A stretch of DNA of 64,000 nucleotides, from contig NC_087070.1 in NCBI RefSeq assembly GCF_963678635.1, positions 17,829,318 to 17,893,317 on the forward strand, given 5' to 3'. The notes beneath the pieces were generated by a model, which saw nothing but the letters and a program-made list of their open reading frames with translations, was not told where the DNA came from and did not search any database. A program made the position numbers and the translations under genes. Positions 9,480 to 19,439 of this stretch are shown here, piece after piece (position 1 is the stretch's first letter; every line of letters starts with the position of its first letter). Source of the stretch: Symsagittifera roscoffensis (Eukaryota; Xenacoelomorpha; Acoela; Convolutidae).

Positions 9480-12164
9480 ATGCAGCGCAGGGGCTCGTTA
9501 GGATCGACTACTAAGATTCCCAGGCTGAGCAAGGGCAGCACGCGAAAATTTAAAAGTAGGCGTAGTCACTTATCGTTTAGCAGCGCCTCCGACGTGTTTG
9601 CCGAAACCGAATCGACTAAAGGTCAACCTAATCTTTCAGTGAGCGAAATGAAATTAAGGAGCGAGAAAAACCTCGATGGCGATCAAAGGCGGAGCGCCGA
9701 AGCCGGAACCGCGAGCGAAACGCTTGTGGGCCCCTTTGACGAAGGAGAACGGACGCTTATTCGACCCGACTTTGAGCCAAGCGAGGACCTCGAGCGGGAG
9801 GAAGTCGAGAGGACGGAGGAGACCTCGGAGCGTTCCGAGGTCGAGCCGCGAGAGGAAGTGTTATTCAAGGGAATGTCCAAATCGGAGACCAAGAGTCATA
9901 GGTGAAGGAGAGAATATTCACATTCGGCTAATACCCACTCATCTCTGGCAAAGCAGAGCAACAACGCGATGATGTCGAGTATAAGCCCGAGTGAACAACA
10001 ACCGGATTCGAAGGCCAAGAAGAGTTGGAAGTCTTTGTACGATGAGCGCATAGCGTCATTACGAACTGAAGGTTTATCTTCCAGTTATGACTACCCGGAG
10101 ATAACCCATCCGGAGGTGAACTTCACACCTTGCCCAAGGAACGACATGAGCAGGAAGGCGTCGTCCGCCTCGCCGACCAGGCCCATGTCAGATGGGATAA
10201 CGATGGGAGCGTCATCAACGTTCGACAGATTGATGACGTCGATGAGCAAGCAAAAAGGCGGTGCGTCATCAAGCACCAGGCTGCAGCCGCAGTTGACCTC
10301 ATCTTCTTTGGGACTAACCCCGTCATTTGGGGCCACTGGCGACATAAGTGACATGTTCGCTGGCGTAATGAATAATCAGGATGAACTGAGACGGGACATG
10401 ACTAAAAGAATAGATCAGGTTGACGAGAGAGCTCACCAGGGTCGAGAGAATCTGAGAGATGAACTAACGCACGCGAAGTCGCAGGCGAGGGTTGATCAGG
10501 CTCAACTGATTCGCAACACCGATCAATGCCTGGCGGAGAGCCTGGCACAGGCAAACAAGGAGTCACAGGAAAGAGAGGCTAGGATGACGAGGGAGATCGA
10601 GCGATTATTGAACGATCATGATAGCACCAACGCCCACACGATGACTAGCCTGGAAAAAAGATTAGATGCCAAGTCTGATTTAATGATGCGGAAGCTTGAC
10701 GCGATCTTGAATGGGAGCAGTTGGGAGGAGCGTTCCAACCCAAGGGAGCGCTCACGCCATGCGAATAGTGGAGATGGTACGGGCAGCAATGCCAGAGCCC
10801 AGCAAAGCTCGAGAACGAACTATGAACCTAGGAACAAGGAGCGGCCAAGGGCAGCCCCGTCGAGGCCTGGCTGGACGAATCCAGTCCCACCGGAGGCAGA
10901 TGCTACCCCGGAAACGAGGTTGCCAACTGTGCCACAAGTCAGTTCAGTGCTAGATCTGACTACAGTCTCACAGGACACGACGATGTATGCTTCGATGTTT
11001 GAGCCTCTGAACAGATCTCTAGAAACATTCATCACCAAACTCTCGAAGTCAACCGAGAGAAGAGAAAGGTCAATAAGGACACTGAAAAAGCCGAAGTCAT
11101 ACAAAGACGAGTCCGACGGCTGCATTGATACTTGGATAGAGGTGATGAAGTTACACTTTGAGGAAGAGAGTCTCTCCAAGAAACAAGAGTGCAGCGCGCT
11201 AACGAGCAACCTGGAGGGTACGGCACTAAATTGCGTAATGGCGAAAAGAGCCAATGAGAGAGACAGCGCTCGCAAGATATTCGACATCCTGCTGAATCGT
11301 TTCGGCTCTGGAGTACAAGGGCACCAGGCTATGGTGAAGTTCGAAAAGAGGCGTCAAAGAGATGACGAATCCATAGATAAATTTTTGGACGACCTTGAAT
11401 TGCTTAGGAGGAGAAGCAATCCCGATGAGAGAATATCCGAGCGGAACTTGGCAATTGCTTCGAAGTTCATGGACGGAGTAAAGAGTGAGGAGTTGAAGAC
11501 GATGTTGGCCACACACTTCACCCTGTCACTTGACCAGGTACCCACGCCCGATGATTTGTGTATGAAGTCACGCGAGTATTTACTCATAAAACCGAGGGCG
11601 CAAAACCGTTACAGCAATTATGGTCACTATAGCGGGACAAACACTGGTGCGAACTCCAGTTGGTACAAACCTCACGATGACATGGATAAGAGGAGATCGT
11701 GTGCGAATTGTGGTTCGATGGACCATCACGTTTCCGCGTGTTCTGCATACAAACAGAACATGAAGGCGATAGGCTACTTTTTCGAGGACGCCGACGCGAC
11801 CGACGAGGATCACGAAGAGTACGTCAGAGGGCTCATCATGAAATATGGTCCGAGGTGTTTCTTCTGTAATTTGGAGGGACACTTCAAGTCGGATTGTACT
11901 CAATTTTGGGATGCAGTGGCGGACGCGAAACATCCCCGCCACGAAGAGGCGCTTTCGGGTGTCAAGACCAGTCGAGCACGCCTGATGAACGAGGCCGAGT
12001 CTCGGAGGAAGGAGACGATACCAAGCACCTTCACGACCAAGAAGGTAAAGAGACTGCCTGACGAGGTGGTAGCCTCGAAAAGGAGGCAGAGTCGTCTAGC
12101 CCACTCAAGGTGGATTACGGCCTGGCGGCAAGGACAGCGCTGCAGAATGTCAAACAGGACCTAG
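9480..12164 (+). CDS. gag: Element A gag (one in-frame TGA at 9903-9905)
   Basis: The frame from ATG 9480 is open to 12164 except for one TGA at 9903-9905; the piece after it is open from 9906, with ATG at 9969. The product is the capsid/nucleocapsid polyprotein. Counting from ATG 9969, the Gag core starts near residue 380 (CIDTWIEVMKLHFEEE, FDILLNRFGSG), and two CX2CX4HX4C knuckles lie near residues 578 (CANCGSMDHHVSAC) and 629 (CFFCNLEGHFKSDC). A helical, Glu/Arg-rich section (about residues 135-245) is probably coiled coil. The homologous frame in C has no stop, so the TGA is more likely a mutation than a read-through site, though that cannot be excluded. It overlaps the pol frame by about 100 bases in the -1 phase. 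Confidence 0.9.
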
Positions 12165-14341
12165 CCACGAAAGAAGTGGAGCAATGGGTAAGGTCGGAGC
12201 TGGAGAGCACAGATCTTCGGGAAAGTTTTAATATTCTGGGTAAAACGACGAAAGTAGAAGACAAAGAGGAACCCAGGAAACAGGGACTAAAACTGAACGT
12301 TATACCTGGGAGAACTTTCGGCATGACGAAGGAGGGGACGAAAATAATGTCCATTATCTCAGTCGCAGGGCACCAGGTGGTCAAGAACTTGAGTGAACCA
12401 TCCGAGGTTACACTAGTCCACCTGGACATCTATGCCGACTACCTGAAGGAGAAAGATCCCAAAGTGGACTCCAGGGCAGTGCGAGCGCTGCTCACAACAG
12501 GAGGTCCGAGGCTGACGAAAGTGGATGGACATTATATCGATGTCCATGGCCCTTACCCGATTCTAATGAATGTGGATGGCATCAATAACTACACAAAAGC
12601 TCACATAACTGATGCGAACGATCAGATTGGCCGGATATACATTGGTCAAGAGGAGCTGAAGGTTAGACGAATCGGACACAACGCGATGCTCGAACAGGAT
12701 GCGGTGCACATAGGTTGCGAGGCCGATCTGGCCGCACACATGCTGGACGTGCAAGACAGACAACTTTCAGTAAAGGGACTGCTAGACACGGGAGCAGTGG
12801 TTAGTGTCATGCCAGTCAAAACTTGGACCGACATGGGTTTCGAAAGGTCGGATCTCATACCGACAAACATCAAGTTGGCAGCTGCCAATCAGGGAGCGAT
12901 CTATGTGACTGGACGAACCCCGATCATTTCACTGCAGCTCGGACGAAGACATCTTTGGATGAGCTTCCTATTAGTGGAGAATTTGGACGAATCAGACCAG
13001 TTTATCTTAGGAAGGGATTTCGTGCGCAACTTTGATGTCACGATCGATCTCAATGACGGGTTGATTAGGATCAAGGATCCTGAGAGAAAGTATGAAAAGA
13101 GACCCCTTAATAAGATCTTAATTAACCAGGCCAAGGTGCCAATTTTTCTGGATCGAAAAGTTAGATTAAAACCAAACCAAGCCGTAGTAGCGACGTTTAG
13201 GATGAGGAACTTGAATGAACTCAGCAATGACAGACAGGTGTGTCTGGTACCAAATCCAAACAGTAAAAGCTCGGCTATTTTAGGAAGAAGCTTCTCACTC
13301 ACTCAGAGCGGACTGTGTGTGAGTGTGTTATTGAACACAGAAGCAACAACAGTGACAATACAGAGGGGAAAGAAACTTGGCTATGCTTTGCCTCTGAACA
13401 CAGACTTTCAGAGTGTTGAGAACTTGAAAAAGTTTGATGTAACTAAATTTCCATTGCATGCGAACCAAGAAAGTATAATGAAGAGAGTGAATGAATTGAA
13501 ATCTTCTAGGAAATTGTTTTCAATGAAGTCGGAAACAGATGATGGGCTGTCTAGTTGTTCCAACTTTCCCGAGAGGCCGACAGAAACAGAGTTAGCAGCG
13601 AATAAACCAGTCCTACCTGAGATAGAACATTTGGAGGGTAAAATATCAGACAAGGAACTAGATTCGCTCAGAACGGTGCTAAATCGGAACGCAGACGTTT
13701 TTTCGAAACATAAGGCCGACATAGGTTGCTGTAATTTTGTAGAACACGAGATTGAGATAGAAGAGGGCTCGGTACCTCATAGGGAAGGGGCGAGAAGAAT
13801 GGCCCCTCACAAGTCAGAAGCGTGTAGGAAGGAAATCGAGATGTTGATGGAGTACGACATGATCGAGCCGTCGAAGTCCCCGTGGGCTTGTGGCGTGGTC
13901 ATGGCGAAAAAGAAAGGGGGACAACTCAGATTTTGTTGTGATTTCCGTTATCTGAACGCAGTGACTATAAAGGACGCATACCCGATTCCCCGCATCGATG
14001 AGAGCCTATCCAAGCTGGGAGACGCGAAGTTCTTCACGACGTTGGATTTGGGCTCTGCGTTCTGGCAAGTGCCACTCAGAAAGCAAGATCGAGAGAAAAC
14101 AGGCTTCGCGTGCGAGCTGGGATTGTTCCAGTGGAAGAGGATGCCGTTCGGATTGTGCAACGCGACGGCCACATTCCAGCGACTGATGGCCCAGGCACTC
14201 ACGAGCGTCACTAAAAAAAACGGGAATCTCATCATGTGTTATGTCGATGATGTCGTGATTGCAAAACCAACCTTAGAAGACCACATAGAGAGGTTGGGAG
14301 GAGGTGTTTTCTTGCATGAAGCAGGCGGGTCTGAAATGTAA
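12062..14341 (+). CDS. pol: Element A protease and N-terminal reverse transcriptase
   Basis: The frame opens at 12062 after a stop and is in -1 phase relative to gag. The aspartic protease has LLDTGAVVSV at about 12778 and ILGRDF at about 13005. The reverse transcriptase shows the fingers and palm (FCCDFRYLNAVTIKDAYPIP, then TTLDLGSAFWQVPL) and the catalytic YVDD at about 14238. The frame ends prematurely at 14341. By comparison with B, one extra G in the G-rich stretch at about 14296-14304 shifts the frame into the next ORF, inside the RT thumb region. In B and C gag continues into protease in one phase, so A's gag/pol phase change may also be an indel near 12060. Enzyme family is certain; function of this copy is doubtful. 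Confidence 0.92.
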   Translation, partial: RGGSLEKEAESSSPLKVDYGLAARTALQNVKQDLATKEVEQWVRSELESTDLRESFNILGKTTKVEDKEEPRKQGLKLNVIPGRTFGMTKEGTKIMSIISVAGHQVVKNLSEPSEVTLVHLDIYADYLKEKDPKVDSRAVRALLTTGGPRLTKVDGHYIDVHGPYPILMNVDGINNYTKAHITDANDQIGRIYIGQEELKVRRIGHNAMLEQDAVHIGCEADLAAHMLDVQDRQLSVKGLLDTGAVVSVMPVKTWTDMGFERSDLIPTNIKLAAANQGAIYVTGRTPIISLQLGRRHLWMSFLLVENLDESDQFILGRDFVRNFDVTIDLNDGLIRIKDPERKYEKRPLNKILINQAKVPIFLDRKVRLKPNQAVVATFRMRNLNELSNDRQVCLVPNPNSKSSAILGRSFSLTQSGLCVSVLLNTEATTVTIQRGKKLGYALPLNTDFQSVENLKKFDVTKFPLHANQESIMKRVNELKSSRKLFSMKSETDDGLSSCSNFPERPTETELAANKPVLPEIEHLEGKISDKELDSLRTVLNRNADVFSKHKADIGCCNFVEHEIEIEEGSVPHREGARRMAPHKSEACRKEIEMLMEYDMIEPSKSPWACGVVMAKKKGGQLRFCCDFRYLNAVTIKDAYPIPRIDESLSKLGDAKFFTTLDLGSAFWQVPLRKQDREKTGFACELGLFQWKRMPFGLCNATATFQRLMAQALTSVTKKNGNLIMCYVDDVVIAKPTLEDHIERLGGGVFLHEAGGSEM

Positions 14342-17300
14342 ACCCTCTAAGTGTGAAATCCTCAGGGATTCCATAAAGTATCTGGGCCGCCTGGTTGACA
14401 AACATGGAGTGAGACCAGATCCAGAAGCGGTTGAAGCGGCGCTGACCTGGAAGGCACCTAAAACAGATACACAGCTGATGAGTTTTTTGGGATTCGCTAA
14501 TTATTATCGAGAGTTCATCAAGGGGTATGCCGACAAAATATACCCCATGCAGCGGTTGATGAGAAACAAGGGCAAAAAGTTCACTTGGACTGATGAGGCA
14601 CAAGTTTCATTTGAGAACATCAAACGTGAACTTTGCGAGGCACCGGTCCTCGGCATGCCAACAGAGAAGGGGATATTCGTGCTGGACACGGATGCATCAG
14701 TGGTTGCGATATCGGGCATACTTCACCAGGAGCAGGAGTGGAACGGGAGAACGGTTCTTCATCCGATAGCCTACGGGAGTAAAGTCCTGTATGGCGCACC
14801 AAAAGCGGAGATGTTCGCGGTGATCACTTTCATGGAAAAATACAGGGCCTACTTGGGGAGTGCTCCCTTCAAGTTACGTGTGGATAATCGTGCCCTTGCC
14901 TGGCTGAAAACCTATTCGATGGACCAAAGTTATATTGGTCGTTGGATCGTGCGCCTGGATGGATACCACATGATCATAGAACACCGTATCCGTGACAAGC
15001 ACCAGAACGCAGATAGCCTCAGTAAAAAGACAGAATTTCATGAGCGCCTCGAGGAGAAGCAGGCTAACCAATCGGAAATCAAAAACGGGTTTTCATTTCT
15101 GGACAAGGAAACCTACGACAAACTGCCACTTACTAGGTGGTTGGATAAGTCAGGGCATCCTATACCCGGACACCCAGACCTTCCAGTAGAAACGGCCGCG
15201 GAGATAAAAGTTTTAGCCAGAGGCGAGCCCGTTCCGTTGGATCTGCTAGTACGATCCAATTTGGTACAGCAAGAACTTACCAGGCTGGGTATAAACAGCA
15301 TGGCCCTATTGAACGGGACGGTGAACGTGGCGCCGGACGTCATGGGAAAGCTCCGTGACTTGTTGGACAGGGAAGTGGATAGGCATGATCGTGAGTGGAT
15401 GGAGAGCATGCATCGGTTGACTGTCACCGAGAGAACAGAGAAGAGGCCAGTGTCCATTCGCAGCCGAGGCGTTGAACGGGATTGCAGGTCGATAGTCAAC
15501 CAGCTGGTGAGCTCGATGCCGAAGGAGGTCTTGTTGAGAACTTCGTTCACTGAATATGGGACACTGAATCAGACCCAAGCCACTGAGGAAGTCAGGATCA
15601 AGTCGAAATCTAGCTTCGCGAGGAGAGTGCATTCCACGGATGCGAAAGAAGAATACGAGCCGAGCCCAGATTGTTCGTCCGGGGACGAGACAATGTCCGG
15701 GGAGTCTGATACATTCGAGCCAGTCAAGGACGACTTGTCTGAGGAGTCAGACACCTTTGAGCCCGTGCAGGACGACCTGTCCGGGGAGAGGTTGACGAGA
15801 ACACCTATGGGCAGAATTTTGTCCGGGGAGTCGGGTTCAAAACAACCAATGGACAGAGTTTTGTCCGGGGAGTCGAGAAACATCTCAGACAACTTGGAAT
15901 ATGATGTTGGGGAATCAGTCAACTCAAGTGTTGACTCGAGGCCCCAGTCCTGGGACAACACATCTGAAACAACTTCCAATTCTGACATGTCAGAGATCGC
16001 AATCCACTCCTTATTGGTAGATTGGAAGCAGCGTGGGCTGGACCGAGAAACGCATCAGGATCCAGACAGGGACAGATACACCTCAGATGAAGAGGGCACT
16101 GTGGTAGATAATGCCGCAGACGAGCTCGAGCTCATAGCAGTTTCGAAACGCCCAACCAGATTGCTGCCACATGGTACGGTCGTCCGTACCAATCTGGAAC
16201 CATCTGTGCAGGAAGCAACGCCTTTGAAAAAGATATGGTGTGTCAAGTTGATGGACGATGCTCATGCTCCGGAGATAATGAGTGGGCAAATGAACGTGGT
16301 AAAGACGTATTTGAAAGCCAGGTACAGGCTGTCGGATCTCCTAAGGGCTCAACGAAATGATAGAATGACGAGCAGTCTGAAGAGATGGATCGAGAATGGA
16401 GCACCTGACAAGGGAGACTTGGAAGAAGATAGCTACAAGATCTTGAAGCAATTCTATCTGAAGAGAAGCGACTTGTTGTACCTGAACAAGGACGGAATCG
16501 TAGCCTGTAAACGTAAAGAGGAGGACAAGGTCCTTTATAAATACAATTCAATAGTGTTACCTCAGTTGTACCAAACCGAATTGCTCTTTCGCTCACATGA
16601 TCAGATGGGCCATCAAGGCGTGGACAAAGTGTACAACAGGATACAGAAACGATTCGATAGGCCGGGATTGAAGAAGGCTTGTGAGAAGTGGATTGCCTCA
16701 TGCCTGTCATGTCAGCAGGCGAAGGATCCCAGGAAACTAAGGTTCCCCCTACAGTCGATAGAGTCGTCGGGATTCAACGAAGTGGTGCAAATTGATCATC
16801 AGAAAATCTGCATGACAGCAACGGGCTATAATCAGGTGCTGGTAATGATCGACCATTTTACGAAATATGCGGAGGCAGCACCCTGCATGACAGCATTGGC
16901 GGAAGAAACATGCGATCACTTGATAAAAATGTGGATAGCGAGGCATGGCTGCCCCATCACGTTCCAATCGGACAATGGCAAAGCATTCGTGGGTGACCTC
17001 ACGAAGGAGTTAATGAAAAGGTCGCAGGTAGCGCAGGCCCACTCGACCACTTATCACCCGCAAACGAATGGCCTAGTCGAGAGGCAAAATCGCACACTGG
17101 TATCCATGCTGAGAGTCTATTGCTCGCGCTACATGGATGACTGGGACAAGCACTTGCCGCAAGTGATGGGTGCTTACAACAGCACGGAGCATTCCACCAC
17201 GGGAATAAGTCCGCACGTGATGCTAACGGGTCACGAAAAAGCGCTCCCGTTGACGTTTTTCTACCCTGAATATGAGGGGAAGAGGACAGCACCGCAAACG

Positions 17301-18383
17301 TACTTGCGGGATGTTATTAGAAGACAGCAGGACCTCAATGACTTATGCAGGAGGAACACGCAACAGGCGCAAATTAGACAAAAAAGGAGGTTTGACAAAA
17401 GGACAGCCGATGCGAAAGCCTACTCAGTTGGCGACTACGTCTGGGTGTTCCAGGAAGTGGTTCCACCAAAAGGAACTAAGAAATTATTAAAGAAATGGCG
17501 TGGTCCATTTCAGATAACAGAGGTGCACCAAAGAGGTCGTTTTTATCGACTGAGCAATGGAAGAGCAGCTCATTACGAAAATATCAAACCACACAATGCC
17601 TCGTCAGAGGACTGGTGCATCCCAGTGGACATGCAAGAGGGAGACTATTTGATAGTGGTTCCTGCTTGTGAAGTGAATGAAAGGGGTACTCGCGACAAAA
17701 ACAACGGGAATGAGGTGGTGGATGATTGCGACCTACCACTGGATCTGGAGTTGACCGAGCGAGTAGAGATGGACGATGAAACTCTACCTTATGCCGAGGA
17801 AGACTGGGATTGCCCGGAACAAATTGAAATTGACAAAGGAATACAGCCTGATTTTCCTCTCACCATGGAAACGCGCCAGAGCAAGAGAGGAAAAAACAAA
17901 AAGAAATACAATCCGTACGGCGAGGATTTCGTCGTAGACAGGATAGTTGTAAGTGATATGATGGACTCGCTGGTAGGACTGGACGAAGTGGCGGTGCTAG
18001 AAGAAATCGACTTGGTGAATGACATGGATCAGGATTGGATCGACGATCGATCAGAACCAGAAGTGGAGTTCGAACCAGAAGCGGAACAGACTCATGAGCA
18101 AGAACTAACGAACTTGCGCGTACTCGAATGGCTCCATGATCTGCCGACAGATCCAAAAGAGACGATCCTGACGATTCAGGACGTCGATAAAGGCGGCATC
18201 AAATACATCAGTCGTGACAATACCGAGTCCAACTGGGTCGCCCCAGATGGTCCTCTACGTGTTCCACAATCCAACCTCGATCTCCTAGACTTTGGGCGAT
18301 CGACGGGGACGTCGATGGATATTTTTGTCCGGGGAGTGGGGGTAGGACTCACCCACACCGAAAATCTGATAATAAAAAATTGA
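14304..18383 (+). CDS. pol: Element A RT C-terminus, RNase H, acidic linker and integrase
   Basis: 1359 codons. RT thumb (CKPSKCEILRDSIKYLG) is followed by RNase H with the DTDAS, AEM and VDNRALAWL acidic residues and HQNADSL. A long linker (about residues 330-640) contains acidic LSGES repeats. Integrase has an HHCC finger (HDQMGHQG, then CLSC), then D, D and E in QIDHQ, QSDNG and LVERQN (about 16790-17085), and a GPF module (WRGPF) near 17500. The tail of about 290 residues is acidic with a basic patch and ends in the MDIFVRGVGVG region. Compared with B, about six codons are missing before the RNase H AEM motif. The true N-terminus is the protease-RT frame upstream. Loss of one base near 18375 ends the frame before the macro-domain segment that B still reads into. 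Confidence 0.93.
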   Translation: MFSCMKQAGLKCKPSKCEILRDSIKYLGRLVDKHGVRPDPEAVEAALTWKAPKTDTQLMSFLGFANYYREFIKGYADKIYPMQRLMRNKGKKFTWTDEAQVSFENIKRELCEAPVLGMPTEKGIFVLDTDASVVAISGILHQEQEWNGRTVLHPIAYGSKVLYGAPKAEMFAVITFMEKYRAYLGSAPFKLRVDNRALAWLKTYSMDQSYIGRWIVRLDGYHMIIEHRIRDKHQNADSLSKKTEFHERLEEKQANQSEIKNGFSFLDKETYDKLPLTRWLDKSGHPIPGHPDLPVETAAEIKVLARGEPVPLDLLVRSNLVQQELTRLGINSMALLNGTVNVAPDVMGKLRDLLDREVDRHDREWMESMHRLTVTERTEKRPVSIRSRGVERDCRSIVNQLVSSMPKEVLLRTSFTEYGTLNQTQATEEVRIKSKSSFARRVHSTDAKEEYEPSPDCSSGDETMSGESDTFEPVKDDLSEESDTFEPVQDDLSGERLTRTPMGRILSGESGSKQPMDRVLSGESRNISDNLEYDVGESVNSSVDSRPQSWDNTSETTSNSDMSEIAIHSLLVDWKQRGLDRETHQDPDRDRYTSDEEGTVVDNAADELELIAVSKRPTRLLPHGTVVRTNLEPSVQEATPLKKIWCVKLMDDAHAPEIMSGQMNVVKTYLKARYRLSDLLRAQRNDRMTSSLKRWIENGAPDKGDLEEDSYKILKQFYLKRSDLLYLNKDGIVACKRKEEDKVLYKYNSIVLPQLYQTELLFRSHDQMGHQGVDKVYNRIQKRFDRPGLKKACEKWIASCLSCQQAKDPRKLRFPLQSIESSGFNEVVQIDHQKICMTATGYNQVLVMIDHFTKYAEAAPCMTALAEETCDHLIKMWIARHGCPITFQSDNGKAFVGDLTKELMKRSQVAQAHSTTYHPQTNGLVERQNRTLVSMLRVYCSRYMDDWDKHLPQVMGAYNSTEHSTTGISPHVMLTGHEKALPLTFFYPEYEGKRTAPQTYLRDVIRRQQDLNDLCRRNTQQAQIRQKRRFDKRTADAKAYSVGDYVWVFQEVVPPKGTKKLLKKWRGPFQITEVHQRGRFYRLSNGRAAHYENIKPHNASSEDWCIPVDMQEGDYLIVVPACEVNERGTRDKNNGNEVVDDCDLPLDLELTERVEMDDETLPYAEEDWDCPEQIEIDKGIQPDFPLTMETRQSKRGKNKKKYNPYGEDFVVDRIVVSDMMDSLVGLDEVAVLEEIDLVNDMDQDWIDDRSEPEVEFEPEAEQTHEQELTNLRVLEWLHDLPTDPKETILTIQDVDKGGIKYISRDNTESNWVAPDGPLRVPQSNLDLLDFGRSTGTSMDIFVRGVGVGLTHTENLIIKN
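15677..15873 (+). repeat. Cluster of TGTCCGGGGAG motifs in the pol linker of A
   Basis: Copies at 15694-15705, 15778-15788, 15817-15831 and 15859-15873, with a shorter match at 15677-15685 and a diverged one near 15734. The best two are TTTTGTCCGGGGAGT. In the pol frame most encode LSGE or MSGES. The same string occurs in another frame at 18323 and outside genes directly before the 3' LTR, so coding alone does not explain it. Confidence 0.8.
18323..18337 (+). promoter_or_regulatory. Candidate internal polypurine tract in the 3' part of pol (A)
   Basis: TTTTGTCCGGGGAGT followed by GGGGGTAGGA. The surrounding 30-odd bases are identical in B (42830-42844), although the neighbouring coding sequence has diverged. 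Here the motif is read as FVRGV, not LSGES. A U-rich run followed by purines is the form of a polypurine tract, so a second plus-strand start is a reasonable guess. Confidence 0.5.
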
Positions 18384-18432
18384 AATCGGCAAGAGAAACC
18401 GGAGAACTAGAGACAGAGGGCGAGAATGCTAA

Positions 18433-18945
18433 AAAAAACCACCTTTTGGACGAATTTTTGAATCGTATTTTGACCTACCGAACCATTATTCAAACAATAT
18501 TGTCATAACGGACAGCGATTTCATACTCACGGAACGCACGTGCACTATAGCGATAACCGCGGACATAAGCTTCAAAACAGCACTAGCGGCTGATTTCAAA
18601 AGAGAGTATAAGAACATCGAGTTTTTATGGAAACAGAGGCCTGGTGTGGGAGGGATGATAGCGCTGCCCCCTGTTGCATCACAGATACCAGGGAAATATT
18701 TGTGTTTCCTGGTTACCAAGGCCACTGATAGGCAACACGTAGATCCAAAGAGCTTGGTATTGGCCTTGACTCGACTTAGGGATTTTTTGGTTGAGAGAGG
18801 AGTGACCTCTCTCTCGTTACCAGTATATGATCCTAATAGGGGAAAGCTACATCCGAGAGAGTTGTACGCAATTGTACATGTGATATTTTCAGAAACTGAC
18901 ATAGAGGTTTACTTACATAAAAAATACTATCTGAGCATATGCTAG
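18433..18945 (+). CDS. Element A macro-domain segment (OARD1/Poa1-like)
   Basis: Open frame of about 170 codons after integrase; recognisable homology to B begins near 18466. It fits the single macro-domain fold of the OARD1/Poa1 type: TIAITADISFKTALAADF (strand, Asp and helix), then GGMIALPP, then LCFLVTKA, a helix, then VTSLSLPVYDP, and VHVIFSETDIEVYL at the end. Macro domains bind ADP-ribose, and OARD1 removes it from proteins. The usual glycine-rich GCGLD loop is replaced by DPNRG, so binding may be altered or lost. In B the same segment is in frame with pol, so the ancestral protein was probably a Pol-macro fusion. Two small indels separate it from pol in A. No internal ATG is a clear start. 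Confidence 0.7.
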   Translation, partial: KKPPFGRIFESYFDLPNHYSNNIVITDSDFILTERTCTIAITADISFKTALAADFKREYKNIEFLWKQRPGVGGMIALPPVASQIPGKYLCFLVTKATDRQHVDPKSLVLALTRLRDFLVERGVTSLSLPVYDPNRGKLHPRELYAIVHVIFSETDIEVYLHKKYYLSIC

Positions 18946-19439
18946 GAATTGCGTTTGGCGATAAGTGGTTTTTATTAAGTTACTTGATAAGAATTAGTGT
19001 CAAGTTTTAGATTAGGATTAGGTTTTAGGTACAATATTAGGATTAGGTTTTTAGGTACAAAATTAAGGGATGAGGTTTTTATGTGATAAGATAGATATGT
19101 GATGTTTATGTGTTATGTTATTGTCATGATATGTTTTATGTTTTGTGTCATAAAAGACCTAGAATACTCCAGGTCATCAAGGTGACAGCGCTCATTTGTG
19201 CTACCCTGACACAAATACAGGTAGACGATCCACCTTGGTGCTAAATTTTTAAATCAGGATTGAGAAGAGAATTTCAATGAAGAGTTTTAAAGAGTTGAAT
19301 GATGTTTAATCCAAAAATGATGGTCTTAAGTCGCGACTTGTTTTTTAGATCTTGATTGATCGGAAATTGTTTATTGAATTGATTGAATCGAACGAACCAG
19401 GAAGAAACTACACGACAGCAAGAATCAACACGATAAGAA
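18946..19439 (+). other. Gap between macro domain and ORF3 in A
   Basis: No gene. It has a short duplicated AT-rich phrase (ATTAGGATTAGGTTTT, about 19011-19060), GT-rich sequence, and a pyrimidine tract with AG just before ORF3. The equivalent gap in B (44358-44750) has little overall similarity except around that tract. Confidence 0.6.
19331..19348 (+). promoter_or_regulatory. Candidate 3' splice site before ORF3 (A)
   Basis: CTTGTTTTTTAG followed by ATCTTGATTGATC, 92 bases before the ORF3 ATG. B has CCTCTTTTCTAG followed by ATCCTGATTGATC at the same place (44665-44676). A kept pyrimidine tract plus AG suggests that the downstream genes are expressed from a spliced RNA, as env is in retroviruses. 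A consensus donor (TAG|GTAAGT) is present in B's 5' LTR near 30888. Confidence 0.5.

Noticed and set aside
14296-14341. Programmed frameshift inside RT of A
   Set aside because: B reads this region in one phase; a single extra base in a G-rich run explains it as mutation or sequencing error.
19011-19060. TTAGG-like units resembling insect telomere repeat
   Set aside because: Only a few units within a short duplicated phrase between two element genes; no telomeric array.
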